This document shows, in pieces, positions 6,592-12,874 of a stretch of 12,874 bases of DNA (positions within the stretch are counted from its first letter, which is position 1; each line of letters starts with the position of its first letter). The position numbers were made by a program, and so were the translations under genes. Source of the DNA: an uncultured Christensenellaceae bacterium (lineage in GTDB: Bacteria; Bacillota; Clostridia; Christensenellales; Christensenellaceae); the NCBI GenBank assembly GCA_934373295.1, contig CAKROK010000060.1, forward strand, positions 1 through 12,874. The letters run 5' to 3'. The notes beneath the pieces are model-generated. The model did no database searches, had not been told where the DNA came from, and saw nothing but the letters and a program-made list of their open reading frames with translations.

Positions 6592-6620
6592 ATAAATTTT
6601 AAGGCAGAGAGGTAGTAAAA

Positions 6621-8159
6621 ATGGCATTGAAATTCATTATTTTAGCGGTGTTCTTCGCCGCGATGGTGGCGGTGGGCGTCGTTTGCAGAAAGCGCGCGAC
6701 GGACGTCAACAGCTTCGTGCTGGGCGGGCGCAGCGTGGGCTCATGGCTGACAGCGTTCGCATATGGAACATCGTATTTTTCCGCAGTGATATTCGTGGGA
6801 TATGCGGGACAGTTCGGGTGGAAATACGGCATATCCTCGACGTGGATAGGCTTGGGCAATGCCTTTTTGGGCTCGCTGCTCGCGTGGGTCGTATTAGGCA
6901 GGCGCACGCGCTCCATGACAAAGCATCTTTCGACGGCGACAATGCCCGAATTCTTTGAAAAGAGATTCGGCTCGCCCGCGCTCAAAATAGCGGCGTCTGC
7001 GATAATATTCGTGTTCCTGATACCGTACACAGCGTCGCTCTATAACGGTTTATCGAGACTTTTCAGCATGGCGTTTGGTATAGACTATGCGTGGTGCGTG
7101 ATAGCGATGGCGATACTCACGGGGGCATACGTCATCCTCGGCGGATATTTCGCCACGGCGGTGAACGACTTTATTCAGGGAATAATAATGATTTTCGGCA
7201 TAATAGCCGTGGTTATCGCGGTCATAAACGGAAACGGCGGCTTCGCGCAGGCGCTTTCGGCATTATCGCAGATACCCGCGAAGACGAACGAGGGCTTGCA
7301 GGGCGCGTTTACGTCCTTCTTCGGGCCGCAGCCGCTTTACCTATTGGGCGTGGTGCTGCTGACGTCGCTCGGAACATGGGGACTTCCGCAGATGGTCGGA
7401 AAGTTCTACGCGATCAAAAACGACGCTGCGATAAGAAAGGGGACGATAATCTCCACGGTATTTGCGATAATCGTCGCGGGCGGATGCTACTTCTTAGGCG
7501 GCTTCGGCAGACTGTACGGCGACGTGATAGAATATGCCGCGAACGGCGCGCCCGTTTACGACAGCATCATTCCGAGTATGCTCTCCGGACTGCCCGATAT
7601 ACTCGTGGGAGTGGTGGTAATACTCGTGCTTTCGGCGTCCATGTCCACGCTATCCTCGCTCGTTTTGACCTCCGGCTCGACGCTGACGCTGGATGTGATA
7701 GTACCCGCGCGCAGGAAAAAGCCCATGACGGAAAAGAGCCAGCTTTTGTGCATACGTCTGCTGATAGTGTTCTTCATCGCGGTATCGTCAGTGATCGCGA
7801 TAGTACAGACCAAGAGCACAGTCACGTTTATAGCGCAGCTCATGGGAATATCATGGGGCGCGCTCGCGGGAGCGTTCCTTGCGCCCTTTCTCTATGGATT
7901 ATACTGGAGGAGGACGTCGAAATACTCCGTATGGGCGTGCTTTATCGCGGGCATTGCGATAATGTGCGTTAATATGTACTGTGCGTTTACGGGAAATGTG
8001 TTTATAAACGACTTCTTCTCATCGCCCATAAACGCAGGCGTACTGGCGATGGTCGCGGGGCTTGTGCTTACGCCAATAGTCAGCTTGTTCACGAAATCAC
8101 CTGATAAGGGTAAGGTGAACGAGATATTCTCCTGTTTTAAGGATGATGAAAAGGAATAA
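6621..8159 (+). CDS. Sodium:solute symporter family protein
   Basis: This 512-residue inner-membrane transporter of the SSS family (TC 2.A.21) moves a small solute inward with Na+. About thirteen hydrophobic segments span the protein, beginning with residues 1-20 and followed by the family landmark FVLGGRSVGSWLTAFAYGTS. ASMSTLSSLVLTSGSTLTLD in the C-terminal half is the SSS signature region that contributes to the sodium site. The tail is short and charged (KDDEKE). The family carries proline, pantothenate, sugars, sialic acid and others; this sequence does not settle the substrate. The ATG at 6621 follows GAGAGG with good spacing. It has its own promoter and an attenuator-like leader, so expression is probably conditional. 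The preceding sugar-acid kinase operon suggests, without proof, a sugar acid; the tyrosine-rich leader would suggest an aromatic compound. Confidence 0.92.
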   Translation: MALKFIILAVFFAAMVAVGVVCRKRATDVNSFVLGGRSVGSWLTAFAYGTSYFSAVIFVGYAGQFGWKYGISSTWIGLGNAFLGSLLAWVVLGRRTRSMTKHLSTATMPEFFEKRFGSPALKIAASAIIFVFLIPYTASLYNGLSRLFSMAFGIDYAWCVIAMAILTGAYVILGGYFATAVNDFIQGIIMIFGIIAVVIAVINGNGGFAQALSALSQIPAKTNEGLQGAFTSFFGPQPLYLLGVVLLTSLGTWGLPQMVGKFYAIKNDAAIRKGTIISTVFAIIVAGGCYFLGGFGRLYGDVIEYAANGAPVYDSIIPSMLSGLPDILVGVVVILVLSASMSTLSSLVLTSGSTLTLDVIVPARRKKPMTEKSQLLCIRLLIVFFIAVSSVIAIVQTKSTVTFIAQLMGISWGALAGAFLAPFLYGLYWRRTSKYSVWACFIAGIAIMCVNMYCAFTGNVFINDFFSSPINAGVLAMVAGLVLTPIVSLFTKSPDKGKVNEIFSCFKDDEKE

Positions 8160-8170
8160 GACGATATAAT

Positions 8171-8214
8171 AAAAACACCGAGAGGGGCTTTTAGGCGCAT
8201 CTCGGTGTTTTTTT
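8171..8214 (+). terminator. Intrinsic terminator of the symporter gene
   Basis: Thirteen-base arms (AAAAACACCGAGA at 8171-8183 and TCTCGGTGTTTTT at 8200-8212) are perfectly complementary around a 16-nt loop, with T residues to 8214. The A run before the stem makes it potentially active in both directions. Confidence 0.9.
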
Positions 8215-8219
8215 GCAGA

Positions 8220-8254
8220 AAAATCCCCCTTCTTAATGAAAAGAGGGGGATTTT
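8220..8254 (-). terminator. Intrinsic terminator of ppdK
   Basis: On the minus strand, AAAATCCCCC and GGGGGATTTT form a perfect 10-bp stem followed by a T run, 20 nt after the ppdK stop codon. It lies back to back with the symporter terminator between the two convergent genes. Confidence 0.85.
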
Positions 8255-8274
8255 GAATTGCATATAAGCGGGAA

Positions 8275-10908
8275 TTACTTCTTCTCAAGCACTGCCGCGT
8301 GAGCCGCCGCGAGTCTCGCAATCGGAACTCTGTAGGGAGAGCAGGAAACGTAATTTAAGCCGATGTTGTGGCAGAAGATGACGGAGGACGGATCGCCGCC
8401 GTGCTCGCCGCAGATACCGAGCTTGATGTCCGGTCTGGTCTGTCTGCCCAGCTCAGCTGCCATCTTGACGAGCTTGCCTACGCCGACCTGGTCGAGCTTC
8501 TTGAAGGGATCAGCCTCATAAATCTTCTTGTCATAGTAAGCGTCTAAGAACTTACCTGCATCATCTCTGGAGAAGCCGAAGGTCATCTGAGTGAGGTCGT
8601 TCGTACCGAAAGAGAAGAACTCAGCCTCCTTAGCGATCTCGTCAGCGGTGAGAGCCGCTCTGGGGATCTCAATCATCGTGCCGACCTTATAATCAAGCGT
8701 TACGCCCTTTTCTTCCATGACCTTCTTAGCCGTGGAAACGACGACGTCCTTGACGTACTTTAACTCCTTGACCTCGCCGACGAGGGGGATCATGATCTCG
8801 GGAACGATATCATAGCCGCACTCGTTCTTGACGTTGATAGCAGCCTCGATGACCGCTCTGGTCTGCATCTCTGCGATTTCGGGATAAGTAACCGCAAGAC
8901 GGCAGCCGCGGTGACCCATCATGGGGTTGAACTCGTGCAGAGAGCCGATGGTAGCGGTGAGCTCGTCAACGGGGAGGTTCATCTCCTTAGCGAGAGCAGC
9001 GATGTCGTCGGGGTTGGTGGGAACGAACTCGTGAAGCGGCGGATCTAAGAACCTGACCGTCATGGGAAGGCCCTTTAACTCCTTATACATAGCCTCGAAA
9101 TCGCCTCTCTGCATGGGGAGGATCTTCGCGAGAGCCTTTTCTCTCTGCTCAACAGTCTTAGCGACGATCATTTCGCGAACTGCCATGATTCTATCTTCAG
9201 CGAAGAACATGTGCTCGGTCCTGCAAAGGCCGATGCCCTCTGCGCCAAACTCAACAGCCGTCTTGGTGTCGGCGGGAGTATCGGCGTTGGTTCTTACGTG
9301 GAGCTTTCTGATCTCATCAGCCCAGCCCATAACGGTAGCGAAATCGCCCGTGAGCTGCGCGGGAGTGGAGGGGATTATCTCTGCATAGACGAGACCGGTG
9401 GAGCCGTCGAGAGAGATATCGTCGCCTTCCTTGAGGACAGCGCCGGAGGGAAGGGTAACGGTCTTGGAGGCTTCGTCGATCTTGACTTCGCCGCAGCCCG
9501 CAACACAGCAGGTGCCCATGCCTCTTGCGACGACAGCCGCGTGAGAGGTCATGCCGCCGAACTGGGTCAAAATACCCTCGGAAGCGTGCATACCCTCGAT
9601 ATCCTCGGGAGAAGTCTCCTTACGGACGAGGATGACCTTTTCAACGCCCTTTTCAACAGCGTCTAAAACTGCGTCAGCGGTGAAGTAAACCTTACCGGAA
9701 GCAGCGCCGGGGGATGCGGCAAGACCCTTAGCGACGGGCTTAGCAGCCTTTAACGCCTTGGCGTCGAACTGAGGATGGAGCAGGGAATCGAGCTGGGAGG
9801 GACCGACCTTTAAGATGGCCTCTTCCTTGGTCAAAAGACCCTCGGAGACGAGATCAACGGCGATCTTTAAAGCAGCCTGAGCCGTTCTCTTGCCGTTTCT
9901 GGTCTGGAGCATGAAGAGCTTGCCGCCCTCGATGGTGTACTCCATGTCCTGCATATCCTTATAATGCTGTTCAAGCGTATTTGCGATATTAACAAACTGA
10001 TCGTATACGTCGGGAAGATCCTCTTTGAGCTGAGAGATCTTGTTGGGGGTTCTGATACCCGCGACGACGTCCTCGCCCTGTGCGTTCATGAGGTACTCGC
10101 CGTAGAGTCTCTTTTCGCCGGTGGAGGGGTCTCTCGTGAATGCAACGCCCGTGCCGCAGTCATCGCCCATGTTGCCGAATACCATCTGCTGAACGTTAAC
10201 AGCGGTGCCCCAGGAGTAGGGGATGTCGTTCATGCGGCGGTATACGTTCGCTCTGGGGTTGTCCCAGGAGCGGAAAACAGCCTTGACAGCTTCCATGAGC
10301 TGATCCTTGGCATCCTGCGGGAAGTCATAGCCGAGCTCATTTTTGAAGATGTTCTTATACTCAGCGACAACGTCCTTTAAGGACTCAGCGGTGAGGTCCT
10401 TATCGAGCTCAACGCCCTGCTTCTTCTTAGCGGCGGAGAGCACTTTTTCAAACTTTTCCTTATCAACGCCCATAGCGACATCCGAGAACATCTGGATGAA
10501 TCTTCTGTAGCTGTCATAAGCGAATCTCGGGTTGTTGGTCTTTTTAGCGACAGCTTCAACAGCGACGTCGTTAAGACCGAGGTTAAGGATGGTATCCATC
10601 ATGCCGGGCATGGACTCCCTTGCGCCGGAACGAACGGAAACGAGCAGCGGATTTTCATTATCGCCGAACTTCTTGCCGGTGACCTTTTCGGTCTCGGCAA
10701 CAGCGGCATATATCTGATCAACGATCTCGGAGTTGATCTCTCTGCCGTCCTCATAATACTGCGTGCAGGCTTCGGTGGTGATGGTGAAGCCCTGGGGAAC
10801 GGGCAGGCCGATCCTGGTCATTTCAGCAAGGTTAGCGCCCTTGCCGCCAAGAAGGTTACGCATAGTGGCGTCGCCCTCTTTAAAGAGATAAACAAACTTT
10901 TTGCTCAT
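8275..10908 (-). CDS. ppdK: Pyruvate, phosphate dikinase
   Basis: PPDK reversibly converts pyruvate, ATP and phosphate to PEP, AMP and pyrophosphate in the cytoplasm. At 877 residues it matches the Clostridium-type enzyme. The N-terminal nucleotide-binding domain shows GGKGANLAEM (21-30) and SVRSGARESMPGMMDT (91-106). The swivelling phosphohistidine domain has GGMTSHAAVVARGMG with catalytic His456 and the neighbouring Thr454 that regulatory kinases modify in this family. The C-terminal PEP/pyruvate barrel shows GTMIEIPRAAL, FFSFGTNDLTQMTFGFSRDD and catalytic Cys833 in GICGEHGGDP. The ATG at 10908 has AGGAGG (10917-10922) eight bases upstream; the in-frame TTG two codons earlier is too close to it. 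Stretches translated by eye use ATC/ATT for isoleucine, a high-expression pattern. The PPDK regulatory protein gene is not in the window. Confidence 0.98.
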   Translation of the reverse strand: MSKKFVYLFKEGDATMRNLLGGKGANLAEMTRIGLPVPQGFTITTEACTQYYEDGREINSEIVDQIYAAVAETEKVTGKKFGDNENPLLVSVRSGARESMPGMMDTILNLGLNDVAVEAVAKKTNNPRFAYDSYRRFIQMFSDVAMGVDKEKFEKVLSAAKKKQGVELDKDLTAESLKDVVAEYKNIFKNELGYDFPQDAKDQLMEAVKAVFRSWDNPRANVYRRMNDIPYSWGTAVNVQQMVFGNMGDDCGTGVAFTRDPSTGEKRLYGEYLMNAQGEDVVAGIRTPNKISQLKEDLPDVYDQFVNIANTLEQHYKDMQDMEYTIEGGKLFMLQTRNGKRTAQAALKIAVDLVSEGLLTKEEAILKVGPSQLDSLLHPQFDAKALKAAKPVAKGLAASPGAASGKVYFTADAVLDAVEKGVEKVILVRKETSPEDIEGMHASEGILTQFGGMTSHAAVVARGMGTCCVAGCGEVKIDEASKTVTLPSGAVLKEGDDISLDGSTGLVYAEIIPSTPAQLTGDFATVMGWADEIRKLHVRTNADTPADTKTAVEFGAEGIGLCRTEHMFFAEDRIMAVREMIVAKTVEQREKALAKILPMQRGDFEAMYKELKGLPMTVRFLDPPLHEFVPTNPDDIAALAKEMNLPVDELTATIGSLHEFNPMMGHRGCRLAVTYPEIAEMQTRAVIEAAINVKNECGYDIVPEIMIPLVGEVKELKYVKDVVVSTAKKVMEEKGVTLDYKVGTMIEIPRAALTADEIAKEAEFFSFGTNDLTQMTFGFSRDDAGKFLDAYYDKKIYEADPFKKLDQVGVGKLVKMAAELGRQTRPDIKLGICGEHGGDPSSVIFCHNIGLNYVSCSPYRVPIARLAAAHAAVLEKK

Positions 10909-10922
10909 CAGCAATTCCTCCT

Positions 10923-11102
10923 AAAATAATATTACCAGTTAAGACTTTAAATGCCCTTTGAAAGGGCATGATTAAACAAGATCGGATCAAACTGCCGAAA
11001 TCATCCTGCCGCCAGCGTTTCAATGAACATGAAAAGCAAGACAGAATGGTTCCGTCAGCCCAATCGTTATTGAAGTTTATTAAAACCTCATAAACCCAGT
11101 CC
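10923..11102 (-). promoter_or_regulatory. Long untranslated leader of ppdK
   Basis: Given the promoter at 11109-11137, the ppdK message should carry about 190 untranslated bases. On the minus strand it contains a short hairpin (GACGGAA / TTCTGTC, plus positions 11042-11058) and the palindrome at 10951-10969. I find no small ORF with a ribosome binding site, no T-box motif and no riboswitch core that I recognise. Its length suggests post-initiation control, but no mechanism can be read from it. Confidence 0.4.
10951..10969 (-). repeat. Perfect palindrome upstream of the ppdK ribosome binding site
   Basis: ATGCCCTTT and AAAGGGCAT are exact inverted repeats around a single central base. In DNA this is a good operator shape; in RNA it can form a 6-8 bp hairpin about 30 nt before the AGGAGG of ppdK. 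It is not followed by a T run, so it is not a terminator. Confidence 0.6.
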
Positions 11103-11108
11103 TTTGCT

Positions 11109-11137
11109 ATTATATACTATAATGTCTGTTTTTACAA
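11109..11137 (-). promoter_or_regulatory. ppdK: Sigma-A promoter of ppdK
   Basis: On the minus strand, TTGTAA (11132-11137) and a perfect TATAAT (11109-11114) are separated by 17 bp. The predicted start is near 11102, about 190 bases before the ppdK ATG. Confidence 0.7.
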
Positions 11138-11244
11138 GGAAGAATTGCGCGGTCAAACGCTAAAATGGGGTTTTACGGGGCGATTTTTATAATACAATTT
11201 CAAATACGAAGCATTAAGAATTTTCATATATGGTGCATATTGTT

Positions 11245-12162
11245 TCATGATGTCTTTATGCCGAAAACGAGCATGAGCGTCATCATGATGAGAATGCTGA
11301 GTACGAATGAGCAGCTGCCCGCAAAGCCGGAGATATCGCTCTTTGCGCCGCATTTTTCGGTAAAAGCGGGGGCGACGGACGTCATGGGCGCGAAAACTAT
11401 GACGGCGAGCGCACACCTCAGCTCGTGGTCAAAGGGGAGAAGATAGTAGCAGCCGGCGGAGAGCAGCGCCGCGAAGGCATATCTCACCGCGAGGATGAGT
11501 ATGGCGGGCTTTAAAAAGCTGCGCTTGGGCTGAAAATCCAGCAGCAGGCCTATCAAAAACATGGCTACAAAGCCGTTCGCATTGCCCGCGACGGTAAAGA
11601 AGCTGACGAGAGATGCGGGCAGCTTCAGGCCCAAAATCGTCAGCAAAAACATGAATAGATACGTATCGAACGCGACGGAGGAGAACAGGTTTTTGAAGAA
11701 ATAGCCCGCAGACACCTTTCCGCCGCAATAGCTCTTTGAAAAGGAATATATGCCGCCCGTACACATTATGGCGTTTCCGGCGTCGAACATACACACGGCG
11801 GTCACCGCGGAGGGCGAGAAAAAGCTCTGTATAAAGGGCATGGAAAATGCGCCGATATTAAAGCCGGACATGTTTATCATATAGAGCGCGGCGGTGGTTT
11901 TATCCTTTCTGATGGCGAAGAGACGACCGACGACGGTCATCACGATATTTGCCAAAAAGCCGAGCAGGGGCAGTATCTCAAGCCCGTTCACGCCGCCGCC
12001 CAGCGAAAATGCGGATATCACGGCGCAGGGGAGGGTTATATACAAAAGCAGCTTCATGAAGATGTCGCTGTCCTCGCGCTTTAACACGCCCTTTAGCTTG
12101 AGAGTATAGGATACAGCGATTATGGCGATGTATCCCGCAGATTTAAAAATTATCTCGTCCAT
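11245..12162 (-). CDS. AEC family (auxin efflux carrier-like) permease
   Basis: This 305-residue integral membrane protein belongs to the AEC family (TC 2.A.69), secondary carriers that in bacteria move malate, malonate or other small acids. Roughly ten hydrophobic segments form two five-helix halves. Landmarks are FMKLLLYITLPCAVISAF near residues 35-52, MINMSGFNIGAFSMPFIQSF in the middle, and a C-terminal half with RYAFAALLSAGCYYLLPF and AVIVFAPMTSVAPAFTEKCG, which is characteristic of the family. The ATG at 12162 has GGAGGG seven bases upstream. The gene has its own promoter with a leader of about 20 nt, and ppdK lies 336 bp downstream on the same strand without an obvious terminator between them. 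The substrate is unknown; a carboxylate is likely from the family. Confidence 0.88.
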   Translation of the reverse strand: MDEIIFKSAGYIAIIAVSYTLKLKGVLKREDSDIFMKLLLYITLPCAVISAFSLGGGVNGLEILPLLGFLANIVMTVVGRLFAIRKDKTTAALYMINMSGFNIGAFSMPFIQSFFSPSAVTAVCMFDAGNAIMCTGGIYSFSKSYCGGKVSAGYFFKNLFSSVAFDTYLFMFLLTILGLKLPASLVSFFTVAGNANGFVAMFLIGLLLDFQPKRSFLKPAILILAVRYAFAALLSAGCYYLLPFDHELRCALAVIVFAPMTSVAPAFTEKCGAKSDISGFAGSCSFVLSILIMMTLMLVFGIKTS

Positions 12163-12189
12163 TTATAATCCCTCCGATCGACCTCGACC

Positions 12190-12218
12190 ATTCTACACCA
12201 AAAACGTCGGATAATCAA
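12190..12218 (-). promoter_or_regulatory. Sigma-A promoter of the AEC permease gene
   Basis: On the minus strand, TTGATT (12213-12218) and TAGAAT (12190-12195) are separated by exactly 17 bp, with the predicted start about 20 bases before the permease ATG. It lies just after the rpsU terminator. Confidence 0.65.
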
Positions 12219-12227
12219 GAAAAATGC

Positions 12228-12263
12228 AAAATAACAAAACCGAATGAATAAAATCATTCGGTT
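12228..12263 (-). terminator. Intrinsic terminator of rpsU
   Basis: On the minus strand, AACCGAATGA and TCATTCGGTT (12254-12263 and 12238-12247) form a perfect 10-bp stem with a TTTTAT loop, followed by the T-rich tail TTGTTATTTT. It separates rpsU from the AEC permease gene. Confidence 0.85.
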
Positions 12264-12313
12264 CTGTCAAACGGATCGCTCCGTAATCAGCGATGCTAAA
12301 GTAAAGACGAAGC

Positions 12314-12487
12314 TCAGTGTCTTCTCTTTCTTGCTGCCTCAGCCTTCTTCTTTCTCTTGACGCTGGGCTTTTCATAGTGCTCGCGCTTTCTGATCTCAGC
12401 CATAACGCCCGCACGAGCGCACTTTCTCTTAAATCTTCTGAGAGCAGACTCTAAAGACTCGTTTTCTCCAACGCGAATTTCAGACAT
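12314..12487 (-). CDS. rpsU: Small ribosomal subunit protein bS21
   Basis: This 57-residue protein of the 30S subunit sits near the 3' end of 16S rRNA and assists translation initiation. It begins MSEIRVGENESLESALRRFK and continues with a strongly basic stretch including KRKCARAG, IRKREHYEKPS and a C-terminal KRKKKAEAARKRR, the standard bS21 pattern and length. The ATG at 12487 has AGGGAGGGA upstream; an in-frame ATG six codons earlier (12505) falls in the hairpin before this ribosome binding site and is not used in the family. It is flanked by its own promoter and terminator, so it is probably monocistronic. Confidence 0.97.
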   Translation of the reverse strand: MSEIRVGENESLESALRRFKRKCARAGVMAEIRKREHYEKPSVKRKKKAEAARKRRH

Positions 12488-12500
12488 TGTTATCCCTCCC

Positions 12501-12522
12501 TCCATTTTGGGGTTAAAATGGA
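12501..12522 (-). promoter_or_regulatory. Hairpin abutting the rpsU ribosome binding site
   Basis: In the rpsU message, TCCATTTT and AAAATGGA form a perfect 8-bp stem with a six-base loop. The last bases of the stem (GGA) run directly into the AGGGAGGG ribosome binding site, so the fold could limit ribosome access. There is no T run, so it is not a terminator. Confidence 0.5.
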
Positions 12523-12554
12523 TCTACCATTGCCGCAAAAAACACAGCACATTC

Positions 12555-12583
12555 ATTATATGACACAAGGAGCTCAAAGTCAA
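12555..12583 (-). promoter_or_regulatory. rpsU: Sigma-A promoter of rpsU
   Basis: On the minus strand, TTGACT (12578-12583) and a perfect TATAAT (12555-12560) are separated by 17 bp. The predicted start is near 12548, giving a leader of about 60 nt. The spacer contains one arm of the inverted repeat at 12566-12602. Confidence 0.8.
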
Positions 12584-12602
12584 TAAGAAAATGAGCTCCT
12601 TG
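12566..12602. repeat. 11-bp inverted repeat overlapping the rpsU promoter
   Basis: CAAGGAGCTCA (12566-12576) and TGAGCTCCTTG (12592-12602) are perfect inverted repeats 15 bp apart. In the transcript from the shell-protein gene this would make a strong hairpin 22 nt past its stop codon, but no T run follows on the minus strand, so terminator function there is doubtful. One arm fills the rpsU promoter spacer and the -35 lies in the loop, so an operator role is also possible. Confidence 0.6.
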
Positions 12603-12623
12603 CTAAAAATAATGTTTTTTAAA

Positions 12624-12874
12624 TTATTTCATCGTGGGGAGAATGCCCTCGACGTCGTTATGCGGTCTGGGGATCACGTGTACGCCATAGAGGTCGCCCA
12701 CTCTCTTAGCGGCAGCCGCGCCTGCTTCAACAGCAGCCTTAACAGCGCCGACATCGCCCCTTACCATAACGGTAACGAGACCGGAACCGATCTTCTCCTT
12801 GCCGATGAGGTGTACATTAGCAGCCTTAACCATAGCATCCGCAGCTTCGATAGAGCCGATGAGACCCTTTGTTT
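12624..12874 (-). CDS. Bacterial microcompartment shell protein, BMC-H (partial, 5' end outside window)
   Basis: This is a hexamer-forming shell protein with a single BMC domain, similar to PduA/EutM, that tiles the facets of protein-bound metabolic compartments. The visible 82 residues read TKGLIGSIEAADAMVKAANV, then a pore-loop region EKIGSGLV, the strand-helix RGDVGAVKAAVEAGAAAAKRVG and the conserved end HVIPRPHNDVEGILP. The open frame continues past the ATG at 12833 to the window edge, and the residues before that ATG are typical of the family, so the true start lies outside. No enzymes, encapsulation peptides or other shell genes are visible here, so the compartment type cannot be assigned. 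It is the last gene before rpsU and has no convincing terminator. Confidence 0.93.
   Translation of the reverse strand, partial: TKGLIGSIEAADAMVKAANVHLIGKEKIGSGLVTVMVRGDVGAVKAAVEAGAAAAKRVGDLYGVHVIPRPHNDVEGILPTMK

Noticed and set aside
6958..7972. A 293-codon plus-strand frame at 7091-7972 inside the symporter gene.
   Set aside because: It is the +1 shadow of a clear SSS transporter; the product is rich in Arg and Gly with no recognisable domain.
10985..11030. On the minus strand, ACGCTGGCGGCAGG and AGTTTGATCC resemble short stretches of the 16S rRNA 5' end.
   Set aside because: The two matches are only 10-14 bases, occur in the wrong order, and the surrounding sequence does not continue as rRNA.
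12605..12629. AT-only hairpin (AAATAAT / ATTATTT) as terminator of the shell-protein gene.
   Set aside because: The seven A-T pairs overlap the stop codon region and have too short a T tail to be a convincing terminator.

Overview
The window looks like a chromosomal segment from an anaerobic Firmicute of class Clostridia. Supporting signs are the Clostridium-type pyruvate phosphate dikinase, bS21, the AEC permease, strong purine-rich ribosome binding sites, sigma-A promoters (TTGACx / TATAAT with 17-bp spacers) and many intrinsic terminators. Base composition is moderately GC-rich. The left-hand genes use ATA for isoleucine freely, whereas stretches of ppdK that I translated by eye use ATC/ATT, as expected of a highly expressed gene. 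No genus can be named from this evidence.

Left edge (1-249): the last 35 codons of what looks like an integrase-type transposase, and its probable terminal repeat, form the end of an insertion sequence. Then comes a tightly packed plus-strand operon (250-3445): xseA and xseB (both subunits of exonuclease VII), a PfkB-family sugar kinase and a PflX-like radical SAM protein, each overlapping the next. A short intergenic stretch with an imperfect direct repeat follows. A second plus-strand operon (about 3550-6336) holds a metallo-beta-lactamase-fold hydrolase, an Asp/Glu-racemase-superfamily protein with only the first catalytic cysteine, and a four-carbon-acid-sugar kinase of the OtnK/DtnK (DUF1537) family. 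It ends at a clear terminator.

Centre (6385-8159): a sodium:solute symporter gene is read from its own promoter through an unusual leader. The leader has a 21-codon tyrosine-rich small ORF, an RNA fold that encloses that ORF, and an intrinsic terminator placed before the symporter start. This is the most interesting feature of the window and looks like an undescribed attenuation system. The symporter operon and the convergent minus-strand ppdK each have a terminator between 8171 and 8254.

Right part (minus strand, 8275-12874): in transcription order from the right edge there is a bacterial microcompartment shell protein (5' end outside the window), rpsU (bS21) with its own promoter lying in an inverted repeat, an AEC-family permease with its own promoter, and ppdK with its own promoter and a roughly 190-nt untranslated leader. 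The shell protein implies that a microcompartment locus continues to the right of the window.

Functionally, the middle operon plus the symporter could form a small sugar-acid uptake and phosphorylation route. The partners usually found beside such kinases (PdxA2, OtnI, OtnC, a LtnD-type dehydrogenase) are absent here, so the substrate is open. ppdK links PEP and pyruvate pools in fermentative metabolism. rpsU and xseAB are housekeeping genes.
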